Notes: generated by a model from the letters alone, not told the origin. A DNA stretch of 64,000 nucleotides from Micropterix aruncella (GCA_944548615.1 OX155964.1:19758653-19822652), one strand, 5' to 3'; positions 31,860 to 43,249 are shown, counted from the first letter of the stretch. Translations and numbers: made by a program.

Positions 31860-33540
31860 GTATTATTGTAAATAAACTGTGTAATGTTTTATGTGTTCAA
31901 TAAATAAATATGAATTAAACTGAGTTTGTCTATTATGAAATCGTGCAGTATAGTTATTTAAACTATATATTTACAATTTATTATTAACGTATAACGCGTA
32001 AAATTAAATTAACAGTAGGGAATTTTGCTCTTTATACATAAAAAATTCAAAACAAGCTTTATATGGCCACTTTATATTTAAAAAAAAAAAATGTTGTTAT
32101 ATCCTAACAGACAAGCCACATATCCTGCAATAAAAAGGACTCAAGCCACTAAAATGTCTATTTATCTATTTTGGTGTAGATTCATCACTTTTACTTGAAC
32201 TAGTGGAGAATTTTCCCTATCGTTTACTGAATCGTCAGAGCCAATATCCGAACCTGAACCATACCGTCTATTTCGTTATAAGTCACCTGTTTTCGCTTTA
32301 ATGATATTCGATCACCTGTCGCCATGTTGACTGTTGTGGCTTATGATATTCTTGTTTTTTTTTAAATCCACTGGTTTGCAAGCCAGCAACAAGTTATTTA
32401 TAGCTTGGTGAGGACATATGTCGCGCAATAGCCGTACAACGGGGATATTGGTTTGAAACCTTCTTTACAGATGCCATTTCACTAAAATCGTGTAAATTCA
32501 AAAATTGTGCCTTAGATCCGTTATTGCCCCGACCTCTTCAATTATTTGTGGTGACGATGAAACATGCAAGGTTTCCTAGGTGTGTTGCGACTATACAAAT
32601 AAGCTGGACGCTGTACACTCACTAAATAAAATATCCGCCCTATCATACCTATATAATAGACTTTAGTAAATACTGTCGATACTTTATATTGACATCATTT
32701 ATAATCGCAATTATATATATTTTTTTAAATTTAAATTCAAATTTGTATATCAAAACTATATACTTAGTTTATTTTGTTTACAAAGCCGTCCTAATTAGGC
32801 CCCGCCTATACTACGGTAGGCTTATTGTAAATGTATTTAGTGTAGATTACTTGTTTTACGGTATGATTTTTTTATATACATAGTGTCTAATGAATAAGAG
32901 TAATATATATTATTTAGTAAATCATGTGTAGGTACATAATAATATAACAGTATGTGATAAAATAATATTTAAATATACATACATATAATAGATAATATAT
33001 ACATACATATATAGATATACACATATACATACACATATACATACATAATACATATACGCATATACTTTATAGATAGATATTTAATAATACTATATAGATA
33101 TGAAACTTCGTCATTTATTTTATTATATATGTTATTAGTGTCTCCGTTTCTTGTCGACTCATAGTCAAAAGTGACTTTGTTGGGTTGTATAATACATAGG
33201 TTAATAGACTTATCGATCATCCGAGTAATCGATTTACGTCCCGACTGCCGTGACCCTATCCGGCGACCGGCCAGCTTCGCAAATCAGTACATTGATGTAA
33301 TTACGAGTGATTGCAATAAGCGCACGCATCGTTTGTCAACGGTCAAAAAGTAATGTTTATTCGGAAAAGACAGGTTCTTACTCGATTGTGAAAAGTGAAT
33401 TTACACAAAATCTAGCGCATCGGAGGCAATACAAGCCCACTCACCTTTAAATGGACGTTCAGGGACGGCTTCCAGGCATTGAAGTAAATATAATAATAAT
33501 AATTATTATGTTATATAAAATAGTAACGTTGTCGGTGTCT
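31860..33540. other. No supported gene; low-complexity TA/CA stretch
   Basis: AT-rich. 32960-33080 is a degenerate (ATACAT/ATATAC)n region giving rise to the meaningless minus-strand frame at 32969-33220. The remainder has short frames without recognisable motifs. Confidence 0.45.
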
Positions 33541-33554
33541 CTCTCAATTTTGCA

Positions 33555-34160
33555 GCAATTTAATATATGCAGTATAGGAACCTCTCCTAGATTGTTGATT
33601 TTTTAAAGTCACCCGTATATATATTTAACACGCTGATTTCGAATCTGCAATAATATTTATTTGGATTCAATAAATAAGCGCTTCACTTCATAGGCACGTC
33701 AAAAGTGTTAAAACCATACATTTTGGTAGGTTGTTAGTTTTTATCCTAATACCTATATTACGAACACCTATATGGCGGAAGCGATGAGATTAGTTGTTTT
33801 AAAAAAGAATAAATTTTATTTTTGGTATTATTCTACTTTAGGTACCTCTTCTAGTTTGTTGATTTTTCAATATCACCTGACTATATTCACCACGCTGATT
33901 CCTAAATATATATATTTTTGAAATTAGTTTTTATGTTTTAACTTAACCTACTGTCATTTAGGTGTTGATGAATTGTTTAAAAAAAACTAACTTAAACTAC
34001 CGAAATGTAGGTGTTTGACACTTCCTTAAATGCCTATATCTCGCTTATTTATTGAGTCCGAATAAATATTATTGCAGATTCGGAATTAACGTGGTGAATA
34101 TAGTCGGGTGACGTTAAAAAATCAACAATGTAGAACTTTTTCCTATACTGCATATATACC
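33555..34160. repeat. Family B repeats in inverted arrangement
   Basis: A plus-strand unit at 33555-33790 ('tataggaacctctcctagattgttgat', 'cacgctgatttcgaatctgcaataat', 'caataaataagcg', 'ttttggtaggttgttagt', 'cacctatatggcgg') is followed by a partial plus unit at 33838-33905. A minus-strand unit then fills 33940-34150 with the same blocks in reverse. The family recurs at 39190-39500 and 39700-39930. Confidence 0.75.
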
Positions 34161-34895
34161 AATACCTTTTTATTATTAGGCATTATTTGACTGGAGAAAT
34201 CCGACCAAATCTGGGAGTTAGGGGGTGAGGCTAGCCCGCCGTGCAGCTTGCTGCCCGGTCTCTGACTCTAACGGGCCGTGGCGTAGTTAGATAGCGGGTA
34301 TGTATCGTCAAAATTCTGTACATTTCACTCTGGGGCGATTAGCGATAAAGTTCGTTGAAACGCCGTGGGGTGATGGGCTTGCCCATGTATAGTTCTCAGG
34401 ACTATCGTAACTGAGCTCAGTGGCGTACAGCGCCAAAATGTCGTAATCAAAAAATAGCCGCCTGTCCTGTGGTAATAATACAAGTCATGATTTATTTATA
34501 ACGTTCTTTTTAATGTCATTTCAGAAAATGGTTATTCTAATGTAGACGACCTGAAGGGCATCACTGGCTTTGAGCTAAAAACTGTTATACCGAACGTATT
34601 GCATAGAAAAAAAATCTCAAAAGCATAATTCCCTGGCTAATTTTACATCAGCAAGAAATCGACGAAGAAATGCCACTGACTGCGGGTCTTCATCCTTCTC
34701 AAACCAGCACAATAATAATCCCAGGAAAGATTTTATACTTAAGTGTTGTAGTTTTTGGATTAATATATATTTCATGATGATAACATATATTAACAGTTGT
34801 TTCATTTTGTTTTAATCCCAATGTATGTTTAATATGATATGTAGAAACTCATCAAGAGAACAGTAATATTGTGTAAGTATTTGGTGGGTTGCAGA
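34160..34895. other. Unassigned sequence
   Basis: 34200-34440 is GC-richer ('gggtgaggctagcccgccgtgcagcttgctgcccgg') and may be a fragment of another repeat not otherwise present here. No coding frame is convincing. Confidence 0.35.
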
Positions 34896-34899
34896 ATAC

Positions 34900-36395
34900 G
34901 TGTAGTGGGTACTTTCATAACTCTTTCCTTATTTATTTGCAGGAAGGACATTCGAGTGAGTTTCTCCCTTGGAATATCTAAATTATCATCTTGTAACTGA
35001 AAAAAATGGAAGGTAATAGTTTCTCTCATATTTACTTTCATTTTTAGGTGGTAATTTCAAAAGTATTTGGAAGGCCCGACCCGTCGAATTATACATGCAC
35101 ATTGCACCTGCAACAGAGAGGAAAACCGAAGGGTAATAAATTTCCTGCGGTAGTTACTTTCTGAGGTGGTAATTCTAAATATTTAAAAGGCTTGTCCATT
35201 CGAACTGTTATTCATTGCAGCTGAAGGTTAGAATCAAGAATATTTTTGTTGCAAATGAATAATTCTGATGTTCACATGGATTACCTTCAAAATATTTAGC
35301 TTTATGGCCAACAATAGAACGTAATTACAGCAGGAATGCCTTCCGTTTTTTCTTTCTGTATCAGATGGCGAATCCGGATTTTCTGATAAACAAATCCTCC
35401 CAAATATATGAAATTACTACCTACAATAGAAGGTAATTATGGCAGCAAAAACTTACCGTCTGCTTTTTTCTTTCTGCCGCGAGAGAATAATTAAGATATT
35501 CGAAAGGAGTTAGGTATCACCTACAACAGGATGTAAAAACGGGAGGAAATATTTTCCTACTGGAATTACCTTCTGCTTAGAAGGAATATCCTCGAATCGC
35601 CTTCCTAAATTGGGAGGAAAAGGCACAGATTTTCCTTCTGATACTAGGTGGGTATCAGAAGGAAATTCTGTATAAATTGGAAGGTAAAACTAAAACAGTC
35701 AACTGAAATGGAAGACTATTCCTACTATATGCACCGTCTCTTACGGTAGGATATTTTAAATTTTAGAAGGAAAATATGCGATTAACCTTCGTATTTAGAA
35801 GGCAGAATATTACACATTCCGTCCATATTAGAAGGTTTTTTTGGGATTTGGGAAGATTAACCTTCCGCAACAAAAGGTCCTAAAATGCTTCGGACGGAAT
35901 ATCCACCTATAAACAGAAGGTCCATGTTCAAATATTCCATAATTGCCTTCCATTTAGATAGGAATTAGAAGTAAAAGTGGTAGGAAAATGCAATTCCATC
36001 CAAATATATCATCTTTGTTGGTAGGATTTTTCGGAGGGTAATTTGCCGAATAAGAAGGAATTAGAGGATATTACTTCTGCAAAATTTCCTTCCTTTTTGA
36101 CAGTTCAGAAGGAAATATGGAAAGCAAAGTTACCTTCCGAATTTTACCTTCCTTTTTGACTCAGAAGGATATTGAGGAAGGAAATAATTTTGATAGGAAA
36201 TAGGAAATCGGAAGATTAATTTGTATACGTATAACCTTTCGAAATGGAAGGTAAAGTTGGACGGAAAATATTTGGAAGGTAAATTTGGATGGAAAAAAAA
36301 GTTCAAAATATCCATTTAAATTAGATGGAAATTTTCCTTCTGAGTCAAAAGGGACGTATTTATCTTCCAATTTCAGAAGATTATTTCTCTCAGTG
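34900..36395. repeat. Right subterminal array of the CACTG element
   Basis: Dense GGAAGGTAA, TTTGGAAGG and ACCTTC motifs occur in both orientations, closing with 'tatttctctcagtg'. The vocabulary matches the left array, but unit order does not, and I see no 560-bp period here. The minus-strand frames at 36130-36370 are repeat translations. Confidence 0.7.
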
Positions 36396-36453
36396 CAGTA
36401 CTGTAGGTATGACAGCGTTAATCTATACTAATATATATTTAATATATACTTAA

Positions 36454-36765
36454 TCTATACTAATCATAAAGCTGAAGAGTTTCTTTCATAGTTTGAGCGC
36501 GGTAATCTCTGGAGCCAACAGTCGGATTCGAAAAATTCTGTTTGCATTTGATAGCCCAATTCTTGAGTAAAGTTATAGTTTATTTAACATCACGTTACGA
36601 GGAGCCGAGCAAAAAGAACGCTAAGCGAAAACGAAGTATTCGCTCGGGCGGGCGATGCGACGCGGTGGGTCGGTGCAGAGGGTGGCCGCCAGACGAGAAC
36701 CGAGCATTACCGAGAAGAATCGAACTGTGCATGCCTTATCCCCGCCTTATCTAGATAAGGTTGCG
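36454..36765 (+). mobile_element. Helitron fragment, 5' end present
   Basis: A|TCTATACTAATCATAAAGCT (host A at 36453) is followed by 'gaagagtttctttcatagtttgagcgcggtaatctctggagcc', 'gataggcc/gatagccca' and 'acatcacgttacgaggagccgagca', the order found in a common lepidopteran Helitron. The 3' CTAG end is not certain; a 'tatctagata' lies at 36749-36758. A duplicated terminus-like piece sits at 36421-36437. Confidence 0.6.
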
Positions 36766-36974
36766 GCAAAACCCAGTATATACTAATACCTCACGAAAAT
36801 ATAACTGAAATATTGTATATGCCGAAGTACTCTAAATTAATTAAAATTAATACGATTTCTTTTAAATTAAACGGCGTTTATAAAAAATAAATTAATTTAA
36901 TTAGCGTAATTTAAAAAAAATAAATTACTGGCCATTACAATATTATACACATGAACTAGAATGGACATAATATT

Positions 36975-37278
36975 GGGCTCGATTGCGTTTCTTCGTGAAT
37001 TTAAATCTGAAATTAGTTCGTGTGAACGAGACGGGGCAATACGCTAGAGCGGAATGTGAAATGAATGGTTGTCACTTTTGCATTAAAACTACCCACCAAA
37101 GGTTCTAGCTGAATCTAACACCGCACTAAATATGTTCAAATTTATTCGGACGAGTATAAGTTCGACATGTAGTTTTTATCGACGATCGTTCGTATTATAT
37201 TCCGCTCTAACGCATTGCATTATCTCGTTCACTTGAACCAATTTCAGTTTTAGTTCAAAAAGAAACGCAATCGGCCCC
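36975..37278. mobile_element. GGGC-terminated MITE, copy 3, with ATT target duplication
   Basis: GGGCTCGATTGCGTTTCTTC on the left and the complement of 'gaaacgcaatcggcccc' on the right, flanked by ATT at 36972-36974 and 37279-37281. Overall length and internal blocks match 6240-6539 and 60263-60570. Confidence 0.75.
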
Positions 37279-37284
37279 ATTGAC

Positions 37285-38750
37285 TATTTATAATATTTAG
37301 TAAGGATTATGTTTTAATTAGCTTTTATTACTTGAAGCTAATTAAAATGTTTTAGTAGATGTATGGGAAGGCAGGAGATTCTTGCAATTTTCAATGGGGT
37401 CTTAGGGGTCTGTAAACTGGTGGGATTTAGGGGTCTGTAAATCTTCCCAGAATTACTGCCAGTATCATCTTTATTTTAGCATATCGAAGCAGGGGGACTT
37501 ACAAACAGCACCTACAATATCGATAATGATAAGCCAATATGAATATTTTTATTTTACGATTTTGACATTCTGATTTTTAAAACAACATATCGCTGTCTCA
37601 ATATATAAGTCAATAAGTTAAAGAATCCTCTAAAAGGGTTAGAAATCTGTCGAAAGTCATTAGTTTTTTAGTAAAATTAATTATTTATTTTTTATGTTCG
37701 AGTCATGGTCTCGCATTGCTAGGTGTAGGTCTCCGCAATTAGTTGCCACTATCCTCTATCACCAGCTCAGATCCGCTCATCCACCAAGAATCAGCAGTTC
37801 TCTCCATCTAACATCTAAACACTTAATCTGACAGTCAGATTGCGTGCTATAAAAGTATTATAAAAACTGTCCTTTGTTGAGATACTGTTGAGGTTAAGGT
37901 GGCTCGACTATTTTAAAGGTGTTCTACGTTTACTGTCAAACAAGCTTGAAATATTAAGTATTGAAATATGAGTATACTACAAAAAATAGCTTTCGGAAGC
38001 CGTTTATTTACACCTGGAAAATTAAATTTTATTGACATAGCCACTGACGAATTTAACTTTGACACTGAAATGTTGGGCTTTCAAACATAACGAAATGGTT
38101 TCTTATCGTGGGAAGCTTATTTTTCGTAGATTTTTTAATAAGCAACAAATACTTATCATTTTAATAAGATAAATCAGCCCAATTCGGACCTTTGCGTTGA
38201 TGTTCAAATGATATTAATATTAGAGCGTTATTAGAGGCTTATTACTATTATAAATATTATTATTAGAGGCTTTACGGTAAAGATTAGCAAAATAGAGAGC
38301 TGAGAGGTAGCAGCCGAGTATTTCTTCAAATCAACGCTGCCCAACTAGGCCTAGGCCCGTACTAAGGCTAGCGTACCAACAAACGATTACATTTAATATA
38401 TGCGCAATTTAACCTGGGCTCAGAGAAATGTACAGCTAAATTTTAGAAGCATATAACGGTAATTTCTGGATTGTAAATTATTTTTCTTCTGTGCCATTTG
38501 ACTGGATCATGGACAAATTTGGATCATGGAATTCTGTGCTCTTGCACAAACTGGATCATGGACAAATTTAGCATGCTAAATTTTTCAAGAATCACCCTCT
38601 AACTTTAAGATGGTTGGACTGTTTGAAAGCTGTTCTACTTTTTTGCCCCCCAACGAATTTAAATTTAAAACAGAATGCTAGGCTTTTAAAAACAAGTCCA
38701 CAAAATAAGTTCTTAATTCTTTATTTCGAAAAGCTTTATTTTCGTAGATT
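37285..38750. other. No supported gene
   Basis: AT-rich. 'aggggtctgtaaa' is duplicated at 37405-37441, and 'ggatcatggacaaattt' is duplicated at 38503 and 38554. No recognisable coding region. Confidence 0.4.
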
Positions 38751-38769
38751 TTTTGGAATTTATACATTT

Positions 38770-39690
38770 TAGGCACTTTCTCAAAAATCAAAAAAAAAAG
38801 AAAATTCTACTAGATACGATTATTTTAATGCCAAATGTAATGAAAAAAGCCTCGGACAAGCAATATTTCAAGAATAAAAATCAAATTTTACAAAAAAAGG
38901 GTAACTTAGTTTTTAAGATTGAATTAAAAAAAACTGTAATTTTTGCATATAGGAACCTTTTACAAAAACAAATAAATAAACAAAAACACTACTATATTCA
39001 TCATTGTGTTGCTAAATGTAATAGAAAAAAAACAATATTTCAGGACAAAAACACGCAATATTTCAGGACAAAAAAATTGTATACAAAAAAATCTTTACTT
39101 AGTTTTCAAGATTGTTTAAAAAACTAGCTTAACCGACAGCCATATATGTGTTCATATATTATTTAAAAATATATAACCTAACCTACCGCACTGTATGGAT
39201 TTGTTGATTTTTTTGTCATCCGACTATGTATATACCACGCTGATTCCGAATCTGAAATAACCTTTATTCGGCCTCAATAAATAAGCGATATATAGGCATT
39301 CAAAGGAAACGGGAAACCTATACATTACGGTAAGTTAATTTAGTTTAGAAAAAAGTAATACATACACCTATATGGCGGTAGGTTAGGTTATATAAGTATT
39401 CAAAGAAACGTCAAACCCATACATTTCGGTAGGTTGTTAGTTTTTTTTTTAATAATTCAATAACACCTATTTGGCAGTAGGTTAGATTAGTATTTTTTAA
39501 ACAATCCTAAAAACTGAGAAATTTACATTAAAAAAAACTTTTTTTAAAAATGTAAATTTGTTTTTTTTGTCTCGAAATTTTATGCATTCGAAGCTTTTTT
39601 CTTTCACATTTAGCATAACAATGATCAAATCTAGTAGTATTTCGTTACTTTTTTGATTTTTGAGAAAGGTTCCTATACTGCAATAATACC
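38770..39690. repeat. Foldback region enclosing family B units
   Basis: 'ctttctcaaaaatcaaaaaa' at 38777, 'ttctactagat' and 'aatgccaaatgtaatgaaaaaagc' on the left are mirrored by 'gcttttttctttcacatttagcataac', 'ctagtagta' and 'ttttttgatttttgagaaagg' at 39593-39668. Family B units lie between (39190-39500). A third copy of the right arm is at 40370-40470. The 124-residue frame at 38753-39127 is lysine-rich low-complexity sequence, not a gene. Confidence 0.65.
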
Positions 39691-39935
39691 TAATGCATTA
39701 TAGGAACCTGTCCTACATGTAGATTTTTTAACGTCACTCGACTATATTCCCCACGCTGTTTCCGAATCTGCAATAATGTCTCAATAAATAAGCGAGATAT
39801 AGTCATTCAAAGCAGCGTCAACAATCTTTATATTTCGGTCGGTTCAGTTAGTTTTTTTATAATAATACATAGACACCTACCTATATGGCGGTAGGTAAAG
39901 TTAGTCTTTTAAAAACAATCTTAAAAACTGAATAA
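39690..39935 (+). repeat. Family B repeat unit
   Basis: 'tataggaacctgtcctacatgtagattttttaacgtcactcgactatattccccacgctg...cctatatggcggtaggt'. It is preceded by the inverted start 'aggttcctatactgcaataatacctaatgca', giving a small palindrome at the left edge. Confidence 0.7.
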
Positions 39936-39969
39936 AAAACAAATGTTTTTTTGTATGTTAATTCGTTTT

Positions 39970-40500
39970 ATTACACGCAGCAAAAAAGAAGTGTTCAGGG
40001 TTTATCTATGTATGTTTTTCGTTTCTTTATTCCACCATAACTTCTAAACGCTTAAAGCGATTTAGAAGTGTTTAGTATCGCTAGAATCGTTATGTCATTT
40101 CGAAGGTCATAGGGTTATTAACTGTCCAAATATCAAGTCAGTAGTTGTCTAAATGTCTAAATATCCAAACGTCAATAAATTAACATAAATATATTGTGTT
40201 TAGCGTCAAGTTAAAGGTCCGGTTGAGTACATTCCGAAAATATATATGTATCTATATAGATAAATACATAAACCACAAATGTTTCATAAAAAAACCGTAA
40301 TTAAAATACTTACACATAAATACAATACTTCACTTTCTGTAACGGTAGTCGTGTTTTTTATTCTTTTTAATATATTTACTACTTCTATCACATTTTGCAT
40401 TACAACGATCGATTCTATAGTACCTAGTGTTTTATATATTTTTTTGATTTTTGAGATAGGTCCCTATAATGCATATATTCCAAAAATCGTATTTACTTTA
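39970..40500. other. Short dispersed repeat fragments, no gene
   Basis: 39985-40135 ('tgttcag..ttt.tctatgtatgttttt', 'ccataacttctaaacgcttaaagcgatttagaagtgt', 'tcatagggtta') has a diverged partner at 46355-46475. 40370-40470 repeats the arm at 39600-39690. Confidence 0.5.
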
Positions 40501-40575
40501 CTACGATCGATTTACTATGATCTTCGCGGGGTGGGGTGTGAGGGGGGAGAGAGGGGGGAAGGGTAAAATAATGGG

Positions 40576-41415
40576 TTGCCAAAATTACATTATAAGTATA
40601 TCGTATCATCAAAATCTCTATTACTCTTGTACTACGCTTTCGTCCGCAGTCACCTCGAATATGCTTCTCAAATATGGTCTCCTTGTTATAATGTTCACAT
40701 AAAGAGAATTGAACGTATTCAAAATGTGTTCCTGAAACATTTGAATTATCGCTCCTTCTTGTCCTTTCCCAATCACAACGAAGCAGCTGCTTTTCATGGG
40801 CTTCAATCCTTACAATCAAGAAGAAAATGCGCAGACGTGGTGTTTTCCATAAAATATTGGCAGGTTATATTGATTGTTCTGATCTTCTTGGAATGATATC
40901 TTTCCGTGTACCATCGCGACTCACTCGCCAAACGGAGTTATTCCACCTTCCGCAGGTTAGTACTAATTATGCACAAAACTGTTTCATGTATAGGGTATGT
41001 AAAATTTGTAATACGCAGCTCGGCGATATTGACGTATTCAATACGTCATCATTCGCTCTTAAGAAAGCAATTATTAATGATGGTATTGATTTATCATTGT
41101 AATCGCAATATATAATATATTATAAATAATATTTATTCAAGAATATCTTTAAATAATATTTATGTCTATATATTATGGAACGTGTATTTACATAAAATTT
41201 TATTTACTTATATGACTCCTTTCTTCCCAGTTCCCACCTGTCCCTATGAGTGTTAGTTAATTCTTCAAAAAAAATATATTGTTGTGTTTAAATTATGAAT
41301 GTTTAAGTGGAAACTTGTAATTAGCTTTATTTTTTTTAACTTAATAATTCTGTAACAAATTTATTGTAACAGCTGTATGTTTCCTTAAAAATAATAAAAT
41401 AAATAAAATAAAAAA
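40576..41415 (+). pseudogene. CR1/Jockey-like LINE fragment: RT thumb, C-terminus and 3' UTR (frameshifted)
   Basis: Frame one (40576-40860) reads YYAFVRSHLEYASQIWSPCY followed by NVHIKRIERIQNVFLKHLNY, the LINE pattern after the palm domain. The protein continues in a second frame (from about 40830) as KILAGYIDCSDLLGMISFRV and ends shortly after QTELFHLPQVSTNYAQN, the equivalent of the family's 'LFHIPxxRTNYGxNS', so one frameshift separates them near 40845-40860. Stop at 41100-41102. The 3' UTR ends in an (AATAAAATAA)n tail around 41388-41415. Palm and endonuclease are missing. Confidence 0.75.
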
Positions 41416-41569
41416 TCATATTATAAGTATCGACATACCTATATCCCAAGCTTAAGAAAAGAAACAATGATTTGAGCCACTCACCCTTATAAAGCCAAGG
41501 TGTCGCAGAAAGGTAGATACACGCACAGCACTATTTTTCAGGTATTGTAATTGATACAATCTCGTGTAG

Positions 41570-41976
41570 TGCAGAATGGGAAAAGAGCGATGTCGAATCT
41601 CGCGGAAGAACGAGCGCGAAAGTAGCCGACCGAGTGTTATTAAAAGAAGTTAGCCGTTCGACTAGAATGCCGACTGTCGGCCGAGCTGCGGCGGCGTTCG
41701 TCCGTTGACTGGCCTGTCGACGCGCACGTGGATGTGTGTTTATACTCTGCGCTGCGCTGCGACAGTGTAGGCCTAGCCCGAGAAGACCGGCCCCGCGCGA
41801 ACAATCGCAAAAGAAAACGAAAGATAGGCTCTTTGCTTGCTAGATTGAAGCAGGACCTCCGGAGTCTCTTTTCCCCGGAGTGCACTGATGAAGTCGTTGA
41901 AGATAGCAATACAAAAGCGTCATTTTTATCTCTTTATTCAAACTTTAAAAAAAATACACAAAGGCGAGCTTATTGA
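41570..41976 (+). other. GC-rich island with an 82-residue frame; possible host exon or promoter
   Basis: 41570-41900 is conspicuously GC- and CpG-rich against an AT-rich background and matches none of the repeat families in the window. The plus-strand frame 41728-41976 encodes a basic segment (NNRKRKRKIGSLLARLKQDL) followed by an acidic stretch (PECTDEVVEDSN) and stops just before a hAT end at 41988. Minus-strand reading is also open. I recognise no domain. It could be a first exon with promoter, or an unrelated GC-rich repeat. Confidence 0.3.
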
Positions 41977-41987
41977 TACATGACGAT

Positions 41988-42480
41988 CAGCCGCGGATCT
42001 ATATAAAGGCTTTTTGGGCTGCAGCCCAGGGCCCCGTGGATATAAAGGGCCCCAGCCCCCATTGATAACAATGGACAATATTATGAATTACAAACAAAAT
42101 CATATTTTTAAAATATTACTATCATAATGTTGACAAACCTGACATCATCTTACTACAATCTAAGCCAGAGTGTTACCCCTCTTGTAGTGAAATTTTTATG
42201 CTACATAATTTATGAAAAGAAACAAGTTGATGTTTTCTCAAATTGTCTTAAATATATTTTTAACGTTGCCAATTACTAGCTGTGAAGCGGAGCGCTCTTT
42301 CTCCAGGATGTACTTACAAAACTAATATAGGACAACAATGTCAAACTATCAACTAAATAATTTATCAGTTCTTTCCATAAATTGCGATTTAACAAGGACT
42401 AATAAGGACTTACAATGTGATGAGCAAATAAAGGAATTTGCAACACAAAAATGCAAAAAGGTTGCTTTATAATTTATATA
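41988..42480 (+). mobile_element. Truncated hAT element
   Basis: The left end 'cagccgcggatctatataaaggc' followed by 'gggctgcagcccagggccccg' has the style of hAT termini in insects (compare 55378-55440). 42220-42472 encodes a hAT transposase C-terminus. The right side is cut by the Helitron that begins at 42486, so the 3' terminus is lost. Confidence 0.6.
42220..42472 (+). pseudogene. hAT transposase C-terminal dimerisation domain (relic)
   Basis: In the frame containing 42269-42271, the translation reads FSQIVLNIFLTLPITSCEAE then RSFSRMYLQN, a stop (TAA), and YRTTMSNYQLNNLSVLSINC, ending FATQKCKKVAL at TAA 42470-42472. The signature S/C-x-E-R-S-F-S followed by 'LRttMsqeRLnxLallsI' and a final EFAxxKxRKxxx is the C-terminal dimerisation region of hAT transposases, of the kind related to ZMYM-type proteins. 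One in-frame stop and absence of the catalytic core make it inactive. Confidence 0.8.
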
Positions 42481-42485
42481 CATAA

Positions 42486-43202
42486 CTAGATGACCCGGTG
42501 AACTTATTACCACCTAAAATTGATTTAATTGTAACTCTTCATAAGCGTTTGTTGATCCTAATCAACCTTCCAAATCCAATTCATTAAAATCTATAATATG
42601 GCCGAATCATGTACGGTTTGAGTTTCGTTTGGTGATGAAATGAAAGTCGTTTGTAATTAAAATAAATTCAATCTATTTAATTTACATGATGAAATATAAA
42701 TGCTTTTTCGACTTTTCCGACTTTTTCGACTTTTTCAGCTTTTTCGACTTTTCTAACTTTTTCGCCTTTTTTGCATTTTTCGACTTTTTGGACTTTTTTG
42801 ACTTTTTCGACTTTGGCTTTTTGACATTTCAGACTTTTTCGACTTGTTCGACGTTTTCAACTTTTTCGACTTTTTTGACTTTTTCGACTCTTTTGACTTT
42901 TTCGACTTTTCGACTTTTTAAAATGTTACACAAGCGCACGGAATGAATACCAGTTATAGATGGCGCAGCTGTCAAACAATAGGATCGCCGCGAACGCCAT
43001 CTATTGAAAGTGGCCCATTTCCCAAAATGACCAATTTCGATTTTTTCGATTTTCCGTTTTTTCGTTTAATTTTCCTAAATATATTTTTTAAATCACCCCT
43101 GAATCAGGGCAAACAAAACAAAAAAATTGTAATTCAAATCGGTCTAGTCATTTTCGAGATCTTGCGAGACTAACGCACAGTGATTCATTTTTATATATAA
43201 GA
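42486..43202 (-). mobile_element. Non-autonomous Helitron carrying a TTTTTCGAC minisatellite
   Basis: On the minus strand the element starts TCTTATATATAAAAATGAAT near 43202. It continues with 'cgttagtctcgcaagatctcgaaaatgactagaccgatt' and ends 'aagttcaccgggtcatCTAG' at 42486, followed by a host T. These are Helitron termini (5' TC, 3' CTAG|T). The interior holds a 9-bp minisatellite (42700-42925) and the 'atagatggcgcagctgtcaaac' block. Confidence 0.65.
42700..42925 (+). repeat. TTTTTCGAC minisatellite
   Basis: About twenty degenerate 9-12 bp units of TTTTTCGAC. The in-frame translation (FDFFDFF...) is an artefact. Variants include TTTTTCAGC, TTTTTTGAC and TTGTTCGAC. Confidence 0.85.
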
Positions 43203-43249
43203 AGAAGATAACAACCTGCACAATAACTTGTTGATTTCTTTTGTAATGT

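Larger units (their letters stand above)
27911..36395. mobile_element. ~8.5-kb element with CACTG inverted termini and subterminal repeat arrays
   Basis: CACTGAGAGAAATA at 27911-27924 is matched in inversion by 'tatttctctcagtg' ending at 36395. Just inside each end lies about 1.5 kb dense in CCTTC/GAAGG motifs in both orientations (27911-29460 and about 34900-36395). A CACTG start plus extensive subterminal repeats recalls CMC-type (Chapaev/CACTA) DNA transposons, but I could not find a transposase of that group. Only a 2-bp CA is shared by the two flanks. The middle has been invaded by other repeats. That the two ends belong to one insertion is inference from the shared termini and shared motif. 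Confidence 0.6.

Noticed and set aside
38753..39127. 124-residue lysine-rich frame
   Set aside because: Low-complexity A-rich sequence within a foldback repeat; no motif.
42686..42946. 86-residue FDFFDFF-rich frame
   Set aside because: Direct translation of the TTTTTCGAC minisatellite.
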